Shown: positions 9,024 to 17,721 of the stretch, one piece after another
Position numbering within the stretch: the first letter of the stretch is position 1
Layout: each line of letters opens with the position of its first letter
Source: Clostridiales bacterium
Lineage (GTDB): Bacteria > Bacillota > Clostridia > Saccharofermentanales > Saccharofermentanaceae
Length of the DNA: 64,000 nucleotides
Direction of reading: 5' to 3'
Assembly: GCA_017551625.1 (NCBI GenBank)
Contig: JAFZLF010000026.1
Span: 24,601 to 88,600, forward strand
Made by a program: the position numbers and the translations under genes
The notes under the pieces: model-generated
The model's database searches: none
What the model was told of the DNA's origin: nothing
The model's input: the letters and a program-made list of their open reading frames with translations, nothing else

Positions 9024-9997
9024 TCTTTGTCCTCCTGTGATTTAGGAAGATTGGAAGTCTTCTCGCTAATGATATATCTGGGACGGGCTTTTGTTTCCAT
9101 GTAGATCTTACCCACATATTCGCCGATGACGCCGAGACTGATCAGCTGTACTCCACTGAAGAACCCTATGGCTGAAAGTGTACTGGCCCATCCGGGAGTG
9201 GTGTTCCCGAGGAAATAACCAATCACGATGTAAATGATCATGAAAAAACTCAGAAACGATACGATGGTCCCCAAACCGGTGATGATCCGAATCGGCTTAA
9301 TAGAAAGACTCGTAATGCCATCAAAGGCTAGTGCCATGCTCTTTGAAAACGGGTAGTGGCTCTTTCCGGCAAGCCTTTCGTGGCGTTCATAATACACGGA
9401 GGTGCTTTTGAATCCGACGAGTGGGAACATACCGCGTAAGAAGAGGTTGACCTCCTTGAAATTGCTGAACTCCCGAAGAACACGAGAAGAAACGAGACGA
9501 TAGTCTGCATGGTCGTAGACTACGTCAACCCCCATGGATTTTAGTAGCTTGTAGTAGGATCGTGCAGTAAAGCGCTTAAAGAAAGTGTCTGTGTCACGCT
9601 TGCTGCGCACACCATAAACGATTTCGCATCCGTCATGATATTGCTTGACCATCTCTTTCATGACGTGGATATCATCCTGACCATCACAATCAATGGAAAT
9701 AGTTATATCCGCGTGTTCTTTTGCCTCCATCAGGCCGCCGAGAAGCGCATTTTGATGACCTCTGTTGCGACTGAGACTGATGCCGGCGAAATACGGATTA
9801 TCAGAGGCGAGATTCTGGATCGTCGACCATGTCTTATCCTTGCTTCCGTCATTAACAAACATGATTCTGCTTTCGTCGGAAATCTGTTCGTCGGAAATCA
9901 TGGACTTAAGAGTATCAAGAAACATGGGCGCAGTAATCGGTAATACCTGTTCTTCGTTGTAGCAGGGTATAACGATATATAGAATTGGTTTTTGCAT
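9020..9997 (-). CDS. DPM1/CsbB-like GT2 glycosyltransferase with two C-terminal membrane helices
   Basis: This 325-residue enzyme begins with the GT2 nucleotide-sugar fold (IVIPCYNEE), has the metal-binding region ISIDCDGQDD near residue 100, and ends with two membrane helices (about 232-262 and 270-295), as in GtrB, CsbB and DPM1-like polyprenyl-phosphate glycosyltransferases. Such enzymes move a sugar from a nucleotide donor to undecaprenyl phosphate on the inner leaflet. The convergent neighbour is a GtrA flippase and the next minus-strand gene upstream is a YfhO-like GT-C, so the three steps (load, flip, transfer) are encoded side by side. The donor sugar cannot be told from sequence. Confidence 0.9.
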   Translation of the reverse strand: MQKPILYIVIPCYNEEQVLPITAPMFLDTLKSMISDEQISDESRIMFVNDGSKDKTWSTIQNLASDNPYFAGISLSRNRGHQNALLGGLMEAKEHADITISIDCDGQDDIHVMKEMVKQYHDGCEIVYGVRSKRDTDTFFKRFTARSYYKLLKSMGVDVVYDHADYRLVSSRVLREFSNFKEVNLFLRGMFPLVGFKSTSVYYERHERLAGKSHYPFSKSMALAFDGITSLSIKPIRIITGLGTIVSFLSFFMIIYIVIGYFLGNTTPGWASTLSAIGFFSGVQLISLGVIGEYVGKIYMETKARPRYIISEKTSNLPKSQEDKD

Positions 9998-10106
9998 ATC
10001 AATCCCTCTGAAACACCAGAAAATAACCTAAATTGATTGTAACCCATACCATACTGATTTGCAATTTGCAGGATCAATTAAGATGGCCGAAGGCTGAAGT
10101 GTACGG

Positions 10107-12200
10107 TTAATCGGCATCCGGCTTTCTCCTTCTTTTTCTGATCAGAGCTATGGCCACACATATCAAAGTAAATGAGGTCAGATCTATAATCAGATTCAAA
10201 AGAAATCTGTCCTCATACTTGACCTTTACAGTATGTTCGCCTGCGGGAACGGAGATCTGCATACCGGTCTTATCCGGGAGCTCCCGTATTTCGGTCTTTT
10301 CACCATCTACATATGCTGAGATATGACTGTTATAGTTATAGTGCATATCGACAGTGCCGCCTTCAAATGATGCATCTGTCTGGAACCTGTAGTAGTTGCC
10401 ATAAATCTTATAGTGTATATCTTTCCCGCCGCAGTTTATTACAGATGGAGCAGCGGCATCGTAGTAGAAAAGTCTGTCCTTCGAACGATGCATGACCTGA
10501 CATCCGTTTGCTTCGAGAACCTGTTTAGCCTGAATAAACAGAGGTTTTTCATCTTCGATCATGTAACGCTCGTCTCCGTCATACACTACATACCAGCGAA
10601 CGCCACAGGAACGGAAGGCTTGAAAAGTGGACTCTGGGAATCGGTATAGGATGCCGGCATATGTCATGGTGAGCTGTTGATCTCTGTCAAAGAAAGAAGT
10701 GGGGATGAGAGAATCATAACCCAGATAACTATCAATACCGTAAACCGTAGCAAGGTTATAGGCCATAGCGCTATTGTGGTCAAAAGGTGTGCAATCCCCA
10801 TATGTGAGAAAAACACTGACATATCTCTCGTCCCCGATCACATCCACTCCATCCTCTTCAAAAGGAATGGCCGCGCTGTTATTGAGACCACGAAGTTGTG
10901 GCGGAAACAAGTAATACAGACCTGCAAAATTCAGAATGTTGATAACGATCAGCACGGTGAGTGCCCATTTCTTTTTGGAGGGCGCAGTTTTCACATCTGG
11001 AAAGTATTGTCTGAGAGTAGCATCCAATAACACGGACGCCATCATGATTAAAAAGAGGTAGAAATATTCCAGAATCTTTATCGGCCAACGGAACTGATTG
11101 ATCACAGGAACGAAACTCATGATCCAGAGAAATGCCCTGGAACAACCGTAAAGCAAAGTGATCAGTACCGGAGGGAAGAGAGCCAGCAGGATCTGTTTGC
11201 TATACAGTTTCTCGTTGCATTTCTTCTCGTGACGGAGAGAAAACAGTCCGAAGATGATCGCAAATGCAAGTACGTAACCGATGTGACCGGCATGATCTGA
11301 AAACAGAGTGAAGCTGTGAGTCGGGCCACATGGAATAAACGGATAAAACATCGCAACAAAGATCGAAATCAGAATCGCCTTGCCGTCCAGCATATCGGAG
11401 AATGAGTAGCTTCCGGCACGGTTGTTTGAGAGGGCGATCTCCCTGTACATCGGCATAAGAAGCGGAAGACACAAGAAAATTACGGCTACACTGCTTAAAA
11501 CGTACAGCAGGATGATCTTCTTGAGACGTTCCTTGTGGAAGACAAATGAATAGGATAAGGCAAAGATACAGTCAACTATGATTGCATAGGCGAAGAACTG
11601 GGGCTGCCCTACACAGTAGAAGAAATAGGCTTTCCAGAGTGTGGTGAGAAGAAATGATCTTCCGTCGGTTTTTTCAATAAAGCGTAATGTGAAGAGAATG
11701 ATATATGGAAGGAAACCGGCAACGATTATCACGACCAGCCAGGCTCGTCCGAGATAGATCGTGAAACTGTTCAATGCCCAGCATACGGCGCCAAGATAGG
11801 CGGAAAAACCAGAACACTTTATCTTGCGGATCAGAAAGAAAGTGCCGATCGATCCGGCTAGAAGATGGAAAATCGCAACAAAATCGATCATTCCGTAAAC
11901 ATGACCCAAAAACAGAAAACTCAGTCCATATGATATGTAGGTGATGGGATTAAATGTTCCGGTCTGACCGTGTGAGAGAAACTGTATGCCCATGAATTGA
12001 TGAAAATTGTAAGTGGCCAGTTCTCCGTCCAGCGCTGCATCCACGGTGTGCTTATACACGGCGATATACGAGTCCAGATTGTCATCGCAAAGGAAATAAT
12101 AGGGATGAACAAGTTCCAATACTGAAAGAAGCGCAAGTACAGTTATGATTGTCAGGGCCAGCCAGCATAATCCCTTTTTCTTTGAATCTTGAAGTGTCAT
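10107..12200 (-). CDS. YfhO-like multi-pass membrane protein (GT-C glycosyltransferase)
   Basis: This 697-residue protein has an N-terminal helix and then an outside loop with acidic residues (DDNLDSY) that matches the GT-C/YfhO layout. About ten more hydrophobic helices follow, then a soluble C-terminal beta region with the family-type ending DGEKTEI, VPAGEHTVKVKYE and a last helix. YfhO proteins transfer lipid-linked sugars to extracellular polymers such as lipoteichoic acid. It is shorter than the three other YfhO proteins in the window and the most divergent. The start lies 14 bp after the FkbM gene stop, with GGAGGCAT before ATG. Acceptor unknown; other GT-C families remain possible. Confidence 0.7.
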   Translation of the reverse strand: MTLQDSKKKGLCWLALTIITVLALLSVLELVHPYYFLCDDNLDSYIAVYKHTVDAALDGELATYNFHQFMGIQFLSHGQTGTFNPITYISYGLSFLFLGHVYGMIDFVAIFHLLAGSIGTFFLIRKIKCSGFSAYLGAVCWALNSFTIYLGRAWLVVIIVAGFLPYIILFTLRFIEKTDGRSFLLTTLWKAYFFYCVGQPQFFAYAIIVDCIFALSYSFVFHKERLKKIILLYVLSSVAVIFLCLPLLMPMYREIALSNNRAGSYSFSDMLDGKAILISIFVAMFYPFIPCGPTHSFTLFSDHAGHIGYVLAFAIIFGLFSLRHEKKCNEKLYSKQILLALFPPVLITLLYGCSRAFLWIMSFVPVINQFRWPIKILEYFYLFLIMMASVLLDATLRQYFPDVKTAPSKKKWALTVLIVINILNFAGLYYLFPPQLRGLNNSAAIPFEEDGVDVIGDERYVSVFLTYGDCTPFDHNSAMAYNLATVYGIDSYLGYDSLIPTSFFDRDQQLTMTYAGILYRFPESTFQAFRSCGVRWYVVYDGDERYMIEDEKPLFIQAKQVLEANGCQVMHRSKDRLFYYDAAAPSVINCGGKDIHYKIYGNYYRFQTDASFEGGTVDMHYNYNSHISAYVDGEKTEIRELPDKTGMQISVPAGEHTVKVKYEDRFLLNLIIDLTSFTLICVAIALIRKRRRKPDAD

Positions 12201-12214
12201 GATGCCTCCTTCAC

Positions 12215-13084
12215 TTAGTCGCCGGAGATTCTGATTACGCCTCTTCGGACAAATGGATCTGCAAAATCAAAATCGTAATAATACAAGAGGTAGCCTCTGG
12301 TACAACTAACATTCCAGGAAGCAAAACGATCTCGGAGGATCTGTTCGTGATCCTGCAGATGATAAGTACAAAGAGCAAGCTTGATTCCGCTTTTTCTCTT
12401 CAACAGTTCTGAAGCACCTTCTATGATATGCACTTCGTCACCTTCGCAATCTGCTTTGATGAATATCTTCTCATCAGTTAGTTTATATTCCGAAACAAAC
12501 TGATCCAATGTGATATGATCAGCGTCATTATAATTGGTTACGTATTTTTCCACGATAGTAATCTTCTCAAGATGATCCTTGAAGGTGTACTTAAGTGCTT
12601 CGATCCAGCGCGGGTCACACTCGAAGATGTATGCATGCTTGATGTCCTCGATGAATTGAAATGCGAAGATTCCTTCAGCACCGCCAACATCCAGAAGAAT
12701 GCTGCCTTTGTCCGGATGAAAACTGTTGTCAGTATAGCAGTGGGGAGAGCGGGAATCTTGCTCCATGCTGAGGTTTTTCATGTAGCGCGAGGCGCGGAAC
12801 TTTGACTTGTAGCCACGTCGTAGATAGAGCCTCCTGCCGTCCTTTATGTAATAGAACAGATCGTTCGTAGGATCCTTTTCTACGTTGAAATCTTTGATCT
12901 TGTAATCCTTAGTAAACGCATAGGGAAAGACACTCATGGCGTTGTGCCTGAGATAATCGGCGATTTCGCGCAGCTCCGGATCGTTGGAGGAAGCATATTT
13001 GTTTATGATCTTGCGCTTGATGAATCTTGCTTTGATTTCACATCTGATAAACTCTAAGTCAGAAGAGGCGATTCTTTGGTTCAT
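12215..13084 (-). CDS. FkbM-family methyltransferase
   Basis: The 289-residue product carries a SAM-binding motif (SILLDVGGAEGIFAFQF) followed by YIFECDP, and then FIKADCEGDEVHIIEGA, the IKxDxEGxE hallmark of FkbM-type methyltransferases. Members usually O-methylate sugars, including those of surface glycans. A longer in-frame start exists at 13363, but its extra 93 residues are low-quality sequence read out of frame with the neighbouring glycosyltransferase. ATG at 13084 has AGGAG 8 nt upstream, so I use that. It sits between a GT2 gene and a YfhO-like gene, which suggests it modifies the glycan they build. Confidence 0.85.
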   Translation of the reverse strand: MNQRIASSDLEFIRCEIKARFIKRKIINKYASSNDPELREIADYLRHNAMSVFPYAFTKDYKIKDFNVEKDPTNDLFYYIKDGRRLYLRRGYKSKFRASRYMKNLSMEQDSRSPHCYTDNSFHPDKGSILLDVGGAEGIFAFQFIEDIKHAYIFECDPRWIEALKYTFKDHLEKITIVEKYVTNYNDADHITLDQFVSEYKLTDEKIFIKADCEGDEVHIIEGASELLKRKSGIKLALCTYHLQDHEQILRDRFASWNVSCTRGYLLYYYDFDFADPFVRRGVIRISGD

Positions 13085-13097
13085 AGTTTCACTCCTG

Positions 13098-13880
13098 TCA
13101 ATCTCTGTATGTTTGATAGGCACGCACATAGAAATGCATGATGATTTTAACGATAAATGACGGCCAGAACTTTCGGAACATAATGATGTCTTCCTCGATG
13201 CGGTGGTTGTTGTTGATGAACTCCATCGATGTTGCTTCACTGTGGATGCGATAGAAGACCAGAGGTTTATCGACATATACGAAACGCTCTTTGTAGCCGG
13301 CATATTTGAGAAAAGTATCCCAATCCAGAGAATATCGTAATTCTGATGTGAATACCTTGTCATGAATGATCTCTTTGTTGTAAATAACCGAGGGACAACT
13401 TATGCAGTTTCCCATTGATAGACAGCGCTTCTTAAAAAAACGGCTCTTGGCAAACAGAGACCATTTCATCGGCAGCCTTAAGAGCCGACGGAGACGGCAA
13501 TTGCGATCCATGGAAATCTTATTATGTAGGATGGGACGGTAATCTGAGAAGGCCATGACGGCATTCTTGGATTTGTGGATCTTCTCGAGCATTTTTTCCA
13601 CATATTGTTCGGCGTATACGTCATCTTGGTGTGCGACGGTTACCCACTTGGCTTCTGCATGATCACAGGCGAAATTCCAGTCATCCTGGATGTCGCTCGA
13701 ACCATCACGGACATATACCTGAAGTCCGTGACGGTCTGCGATATTTTGGATGTATTCGCAAGGCGTAGAAGTGCAAATTATGATGGGAGAAGGAACGGTC
13801 TGATTTTCCAAAGAAGAAATGCATGCTTCAAGATAAGCCGATTCCTTATATGCGCAAATTGCAAAAGCATGCTCAGTCAA
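13098..13880 (-). CDS. GT2 family glycosyltransferase
   Basis: The 260-residue product opens with AFAICAYKES and ACISSLENQT, the standard GT2 start, with WVTVAHQDDVY as the DxD-like donor/metal site near residue 95 and a late LVFYRIHSEATS segment common in rhamnosyl- and galactosyl-transferase-like GT2 enzymes. No membrane helices are evident, so it is probably cytoplasmic or peripheral. I chose TTG at 13880 as the start because CGGAGGG lies 6 nt before it and the fold begins right after; the longer frame from 13958 adds 26 residues without a ribosome site. It is the first gene of the minus-strand glycan group. Confidence 0.82.
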   Translation of the reverse strand: MTEHAFAICAYKESAYLEACISSLENQTVPSPIIICTSTPCEYIQNIADRHGLQVYVRDGSSDIQDDWNFACDHAEAKWVTVAHQDDVYAEQYVEKMLEKIHKSKNAVMAFSDYRPILHNKISMDRNCRLRRLLRLPMKWSLFAKSRFFKKRCLSMGNCISCPSVIYNKEIIHDKVFTSELRYSLDWDTFLKYAGYKERFVYVDKPLVFYRIHSEATSMEFINNNHRIEEDIIMFRKFWPSFIVKIIMHFYVRAYQTYRD

Positions 13881-14082
13881 AACGAACCCTCCGAAACGAA
13901 TACGGACAAAGCGGAACTGCCCGAGATGTCCAACCCACCACCTATCTAATTTTGCCACTTGGGTACTGAAAAATCAACGAAGAATATGATGAGAAACCGC
14001 GTTGGAAAGTGCGGAAACAATTCCATCTCTTTGTATGATATAATGTATCAACGTTATTTTGGGGAGAAAGGATGTTTCTGTC

Positions 14083-14976
14083 ATGAAGATCATCGATATC
14101 CTGAATAAGAAGAGTATGTCTCTGTCGTTTGAAGTGTTTCCGCCGAAAAAGGAGACTTCTTTCGAGAGCGTAAAGGAGACGACTGAGAAGATCGCCGAGA
14201 GTAAGCCTGCGTTCATGAGTGTGACGTATGGCGCGGGTGGCGGAACGAGCCGCTTTACGCTCGATATCGCCAAGACGATCGAGGAGAAGCATGGCGTACC
14301 GACGATGGCGCATCTGACCTGCGTTTCCAGTTCCAAGGACATGATCCGCGATAAGATCGAAGAGATCCATAGTCTGGGGATCGAGAATATCATGGCGCTT
14401 CGCGGTGACCTGACTCCGGAACTCGAGAATGCCGATAGAAGTAAGTGGGATTACCGTCATGCGGTAGAGCTCATCCGTGAGATCAAGGAGAGCGGCTATG
14501 ATTTCTGTATCGGCGGCGCCTGCTATCCGGAGGTCCATCCCGAGAGCCCTAACCAGCACGAAGACATCAAGCGCCTGAAGGAGAAGGTCGACGCCGGCGC
14601 GGATTTCCTCGTCAGCCAGATGGTCTTCGACAATAACCTCTTCTACAACTTCCTCTATAAGATCAGAGAGGCCGGTATCACGGTTCCGGTCGTGCCGGGC
14701 ATTATGCCGATCACGAATGCGATCCAGGTCGAGAAGGCTATCAAACTCAGCGGATCTTTCATGCCGCAGCGTTTCAAAGCAATCGTCGACTATTTCGGTC
14801 AGGATCCTGAATCTATGAAACAGGCCGGGATAGCCTATGCCACAGATCAGATCATCGATTTGTACGCGAACGGAGTGACGAATGTGCACGTATACTCCAT
14901 GAATAAGCCCGATGTGGCGGAGGCCATCATGCACAATCTGTCGAATATTCTCTGGAAAGATTACGGCATCAAGTAA
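14083..14976 (+). CDS. metF: Methylenetetrahydrofolate reductase
   Basis: This 297-residue flavoenzyme reduces 5,10-methylene-THF to 5-methyl-THF, the methyl donor for methionine synthesis. It shows the family start SFEVFPPKKE, then SVTYGAGGGT, THLTC-like AHLTC, MALRGD and a C-terminal PGIMPITN segment, spanning one TIM barrel. An in-frame TTG at 14059 would add 8 residues, but ATG at 14083 sits behind GAAAGGA. A TATAAT box at 14039-14044 lies upstream. The next gene, a MetH reactivation protein, starts within 10 bp, and metH itself is 2.7 kb downstream. Confidence 0.95.
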   Translation: MKIIDILNKKSMSLSFEVFPPKKETSFESVKETTEKIAESKPAFMSVTYGAGGGTSRFTLDIAKTIEEKHGVPTMAHLTCVSSSKDMIRDKIEEIHSLGIENIMALRGDLTPELENADRSKWDYRHAVELIREIKESGYDFCIGGACYPEVHPESPNQHEDIKRLKEKVDAGADFLVSQMVFDNNLFYNFLYKIREAGITVPVVPGIMPITNAIQVEKAIKLSGSFMPQRFKAIVDYFGQDPESMKQAGIAYATDQIIDLYANGVTNVHVYSMNKPDVAEAIMHNLSNILWKDYGIK

Positions 14977-14985
14977 GGAATGTCC

Positions 14986-15651
14986 ATGGACTGCAGAAGA
15001 ATCATCGAAGAGGCGCTTGCCTCGGATAAACAGACGATCCCGCAGTATCTCGACTACGACACTCCGTCTCTAAATGTGACGGAGTGGCTCCGCTATTCCT
15101 GTATTCCGGTCTACGAGCAAGAGAATGCCGCGAAAGATCCCGAAATTGCTGCTTCTATGGAAGCAGCACTGTCCCTGATTCCCGGTGCGCTTTCTTTTCG
15201 TGTCGGTTTTTGTGTCGTTCCGCTTTCTTGGGATGAAGATGGTTTTCCGGTCTTTCCTTTTGCACAGAGATCCGAGAAACTTCGTAAGAACATTCTGGGC
15301 TGCGACCGGGCGGTGCTATTTGCGGCGACCATCGGCTCGGGGATTGACCGCCTGATCCGGAGATACGAGAAGGCCGATCCGAAACTGGGGCTTCTGCTTC
15401 AGGGCCTGGGCGCGGAGAGAGTCGAATCGCTGTGCGATGCATTTAATGGTGAAGTATCGGAGATCTGCAAAGAAAACGGACGCGAGACCCGTATGCGATT
15501 CTCGCCCGGTTACGGCGATCTTCCGATCGAGGTGCAGAGGGAATTTCTGCCGCTTCTCGATGCCGAAAGAAGGCTCGGGATCACGCTTTCCGATTCGTGC
15601 CTGATGGCGCCGAGTAAGAGTGTCACGGCGATCATCGGAATATCCGGATAA
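14986..15651 (+). CDS. Stand-alone B12-dependent methionine synthase activation-domain protein
   Basis: The 221-residue product matches the C-terminal reactivation domain of MetH, made as a separate protein. The end contains RFSPGYGDLPIEVQREF, then LGITLSDSCLMAPSKSV, the part that binds S-adenosylmethionine and closes over oxidised cobalamin. In the cell it should act with the shortened MetH encoded at 17722 and a flavodoxin-like electron donor to methylate inactive cob(II)alamin. AAGGA directly after the metF stop points to ATG 14986; ATG 14980 is too close to it. It forms an operon with metF. Confidence 0.85.
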   Translation: MDCRRIIEEALASDKQTIPQYLDYDTPSLNVTEWLRYSCIPVYEQENAAKDPEIAASMEAALSLIPGALSFRVGFCVVPLSWDEDGFPVFPFAQRSEKLRKNILGCDRAVLFAATIGSGIDRLIRRYEKADPKLGLLLQGLGAERVESLCDAFNGEVSEICKENGRETRMRFSPGYGDLPIEVQREFLPLLDAERRLGITLSDSCLMAPSKSVTAIIGISG

Positions 15652-15656
15652 TAGAC

Positions 15657-17480
15657 CTATCCGACGAGGTCGACCATCTCGTCGACGTATTCCTGTGCTT
15701 CCGCGATGAGCAGATCCGGATCACAGGACTCGTAGGCGCTGACATATTTTTCCCACACGGCATCAAAATCCTTGGTCGTCACAAGCTGGGGGATATATTC
15801 GTACTTGACTTCATCGATCATGATAAAGGATACGCCGGCGGGTGTCCCCGATGACAGCGAATTTGTGAAACTGCTGATCGGATACCACGGTTCCCATTCT
15901 GTTTCGGAAGAACGGAGAAAATCACTGTAAGACTGATAGCCATACGCCTGGAAACACCGAAGCACGCTGTCCGGAAGCCGGCCAAGGAATACATCAGCCT
16001 GATCAGAGGACTTCATCGCGTTGAGCTCGTCTCTGGAGGTGCCGTTAAATGAGGGCAGATACGAGTATGGGCAGAAATGTCTGGCACAATAGTCGTAGTT
16101 CTCGCTGTTTTGAATCATCTTGTCAGTCCGGTAGAATAGACCTTCATCCGAGATGAGATAATCCTCGTTCTCCATACCCCAGAATCGCAGATTGTGAATA
16201 TCCTGATCCAGAATTCGGTTGAGGAATCCAAATACCAGATCCGGATCCTTACAGGCGGTGGTCACGGCCAGACCGCGCGTACTGACAATTGTATGTGGAT
16301 TCCGGTAGTAGCGGTTCTCCATGCCGGGATCCAGAGTCAGTGCCAGCGGAACGTATTCATATCCCAGATCAGACATGCCGTTCTGCCTAAACTCGTCGGT
16401 AATAACCGATCCGAAATCCCAGTAGGCGTCAAACATGCCGAGTACTGCCCCGGAACTGAGCTTGCCGATATAGTTGTCATAGGACATAGTGGCGAAGTCG
16501 GGATCGATGAGTCCGGCGTTATAGCATTCGTTCAGTTTCCGGTAATAGCTTTTGAAAGTGTCGGATGTATTGATGTCTACTACCGTCGGGCGGTCATAGT
16601 TTTCCGAATCGATGACAAACGGATAGTTCTCGGTGTATCCGTCGATAAGACACGGCGGCATCCATAGAGTAAAGGCGCGCCAGTTATCGTTTAGTGCAGT
16701 AAAGGGGATGATATCCGTGCCATCTTCGTTCGTCGGGTGGGAAGCATAGTAGGTCTCGAGAAGGTAGAAATACTCATCGAGCGTTGTGACCACAGGATAT
16801 CCCGCCCATTCGAGAACACGGGTCTGGATCCAGAACGCGCATCCCGAGTACTCCTTGGTCTGGTCTTTTCCGTAGGTAGAGGAGAGAACATCGACCCAGT
16901 AGATGTGACCGTCATCCTGTCTGAAGAGCTCCCACTGTGCGTCTGTATAGAGTGAACGGAGGTTGCTGTAGGCGGGGTCGTCAAGATAGCTGTCCCAGGG
17001 GAGCAGAACGCCGCTCCGGTATAGATCATAGTTGCTGTCATTCGTGTATATGAATTCCGGCAGATCGCCGCTGGCGAGAATAGATCCGATGGCTTCTGAC
17101 TCGCTGGTTCCGATGAGATAGCATTCATTTACTTCGACACCGGTCATATCCCGTATCATATTCTGAATGTCGTTGTTGTCCGAAAGTTCATTTCCCGGTG
17201 TACAGATAAACATATTCAGCGTGGTGACGGGTCCTCCCGATACAGAAGGAACTTGTGTAGTTGTGCCGGTCGGAACGCTTTGATCGCTCGGATCATCCGT
17301 TCCACTTGTATAACCGGGGGTGGAGGAATCGCCTGATTCGGACGGATCGGACTCGTCCTGATCTTCCGTAGTTTCCTTAGTGACTTTCTTTCTCTTCTTA
17401 GCCGTTTCTTCGCTCTTTGAGCAGGCGGCACAAGAGAGAATCATGGATACAGTAAGGATCAATGCGAATGGCTTTTTCAT
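15657..17480 (-). CDS. Extracellular solute-binding lipoprotein (ABC transporter family 1)
   Basis: This 607-residue protein starts with a lipoprotein signal (SCAAC near residue 20), a Lys/Arg stretch and then about 60 residues of Ser/Thr/Pro/Asp linker. After that comes a family-1 solute-binding fold: a disordered-start beta strand (TLNMFICTPG), SGDLPEFIY, and a long mixed alpha/beta body like the LplA/LipO group that binds oligosaccharides or peptides. No permease or ATPase gene is next to it, so it is an orphan binding protein. It sits on the opposite strand between the metF pair and metH. Ligand unknown. Confidence 0.8.
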   Translation of the reverse strand: MKKPFALILTVSMILSCAACSKSEETAKKRKKVTKETTEDQDESDPSESGDSSTPGYTSGTDDPSDQSVPTGTTTQVPSVSGGPVTTLNMFICTPGNELSDNNDIQNMIRDMTGVEVNECYLIGTSESEAIGSILASGDLPEFIYTNDSNYDLYRSGVLLPWDSYLDDPAYSNLRSLYTDAQWELFRQDDGHIYWVDVLSSTYGKDQTKEYSGCAFWIQTRVLEWAGYPVVTTLDEYFYLLETYYASHPTNEDGTDIIPFTALNDNWRAFTLWMPPCLIDGYTENYPFVIDSENYDRPTVVDINTSDTFKSYYRKLNECYNAGLIDPDFATMSYDNYIGKLSSGAVLGMFDAYWDFGSVITDEFRQNGMSDLGYEYVPLALTLDPGMENRYYRNPHTIVSTRGLAVTTACKDPDLVFGFLNRILDQDIHNLRFWGMENEDYLISDEGLFYRTDKMIQNSENYDYCARHFCPYSYLPSFNGTSRDELNAMKSSDQADVFLGRLPDSVLRCFQAYGYQSYSDFLRSSETEWEPWYPISSFTNSLSSGTPAGVSFIMIDEVKYEYIPQLVTTKDFDAVWEKYVSAYESCDPDLLIAEAQEYVDEMVDLVG

Positions 17481-17625
17481 ACGATGCCTCTTTTCTCAGT
17501 ATGTTACATCAAGAAACTTCACAACTCCGGATGCTTCGCATGACGATCACGTCAGGAAGCACTATCCCTATTTTAGAAGATTTCCATCCGGTTCTCTACC
17601 CGACAAACTCGACTATTCTCCCCGC

Positions 17626-17668
17626 TGCGGTGAATACTTTTCTTCCTTTTTGTGGTAAAATCACCGCA
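17626..17668 (+). promoter_or_regulatory. metH promoter region with 8-bp dyad
   Basis: TGCGGTGA (17626-17633) and TCACCGCA (17661-17668) form a perfect inverted repeat around an extended -10 box, TGGTAAAAT (17653-17661). The position is right for an operator or for an early-transcript hairpin. No known methionine riboswitch pattern was recognised. Confidence 0.4.
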
Positions 17669-17721
17669 TATACTACATGATTAATCTGCGCGAAAAGCAC
17701 TGGCAGATCGGGAGTTTTCGG

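Noticed and set aside
12215..13363. Longer FkbM form starting at 13363
   Set aside because: The added 93 residues overlap the GT2 gene in another frame and lack any domain; ATG 13084 has a good ribosome site.
14000..14082. S-box/SAM riboswitch before metF
   Set aside because: The gap is too short and lacks the conserved paired elements and a terminator; only a -10 box is visible.
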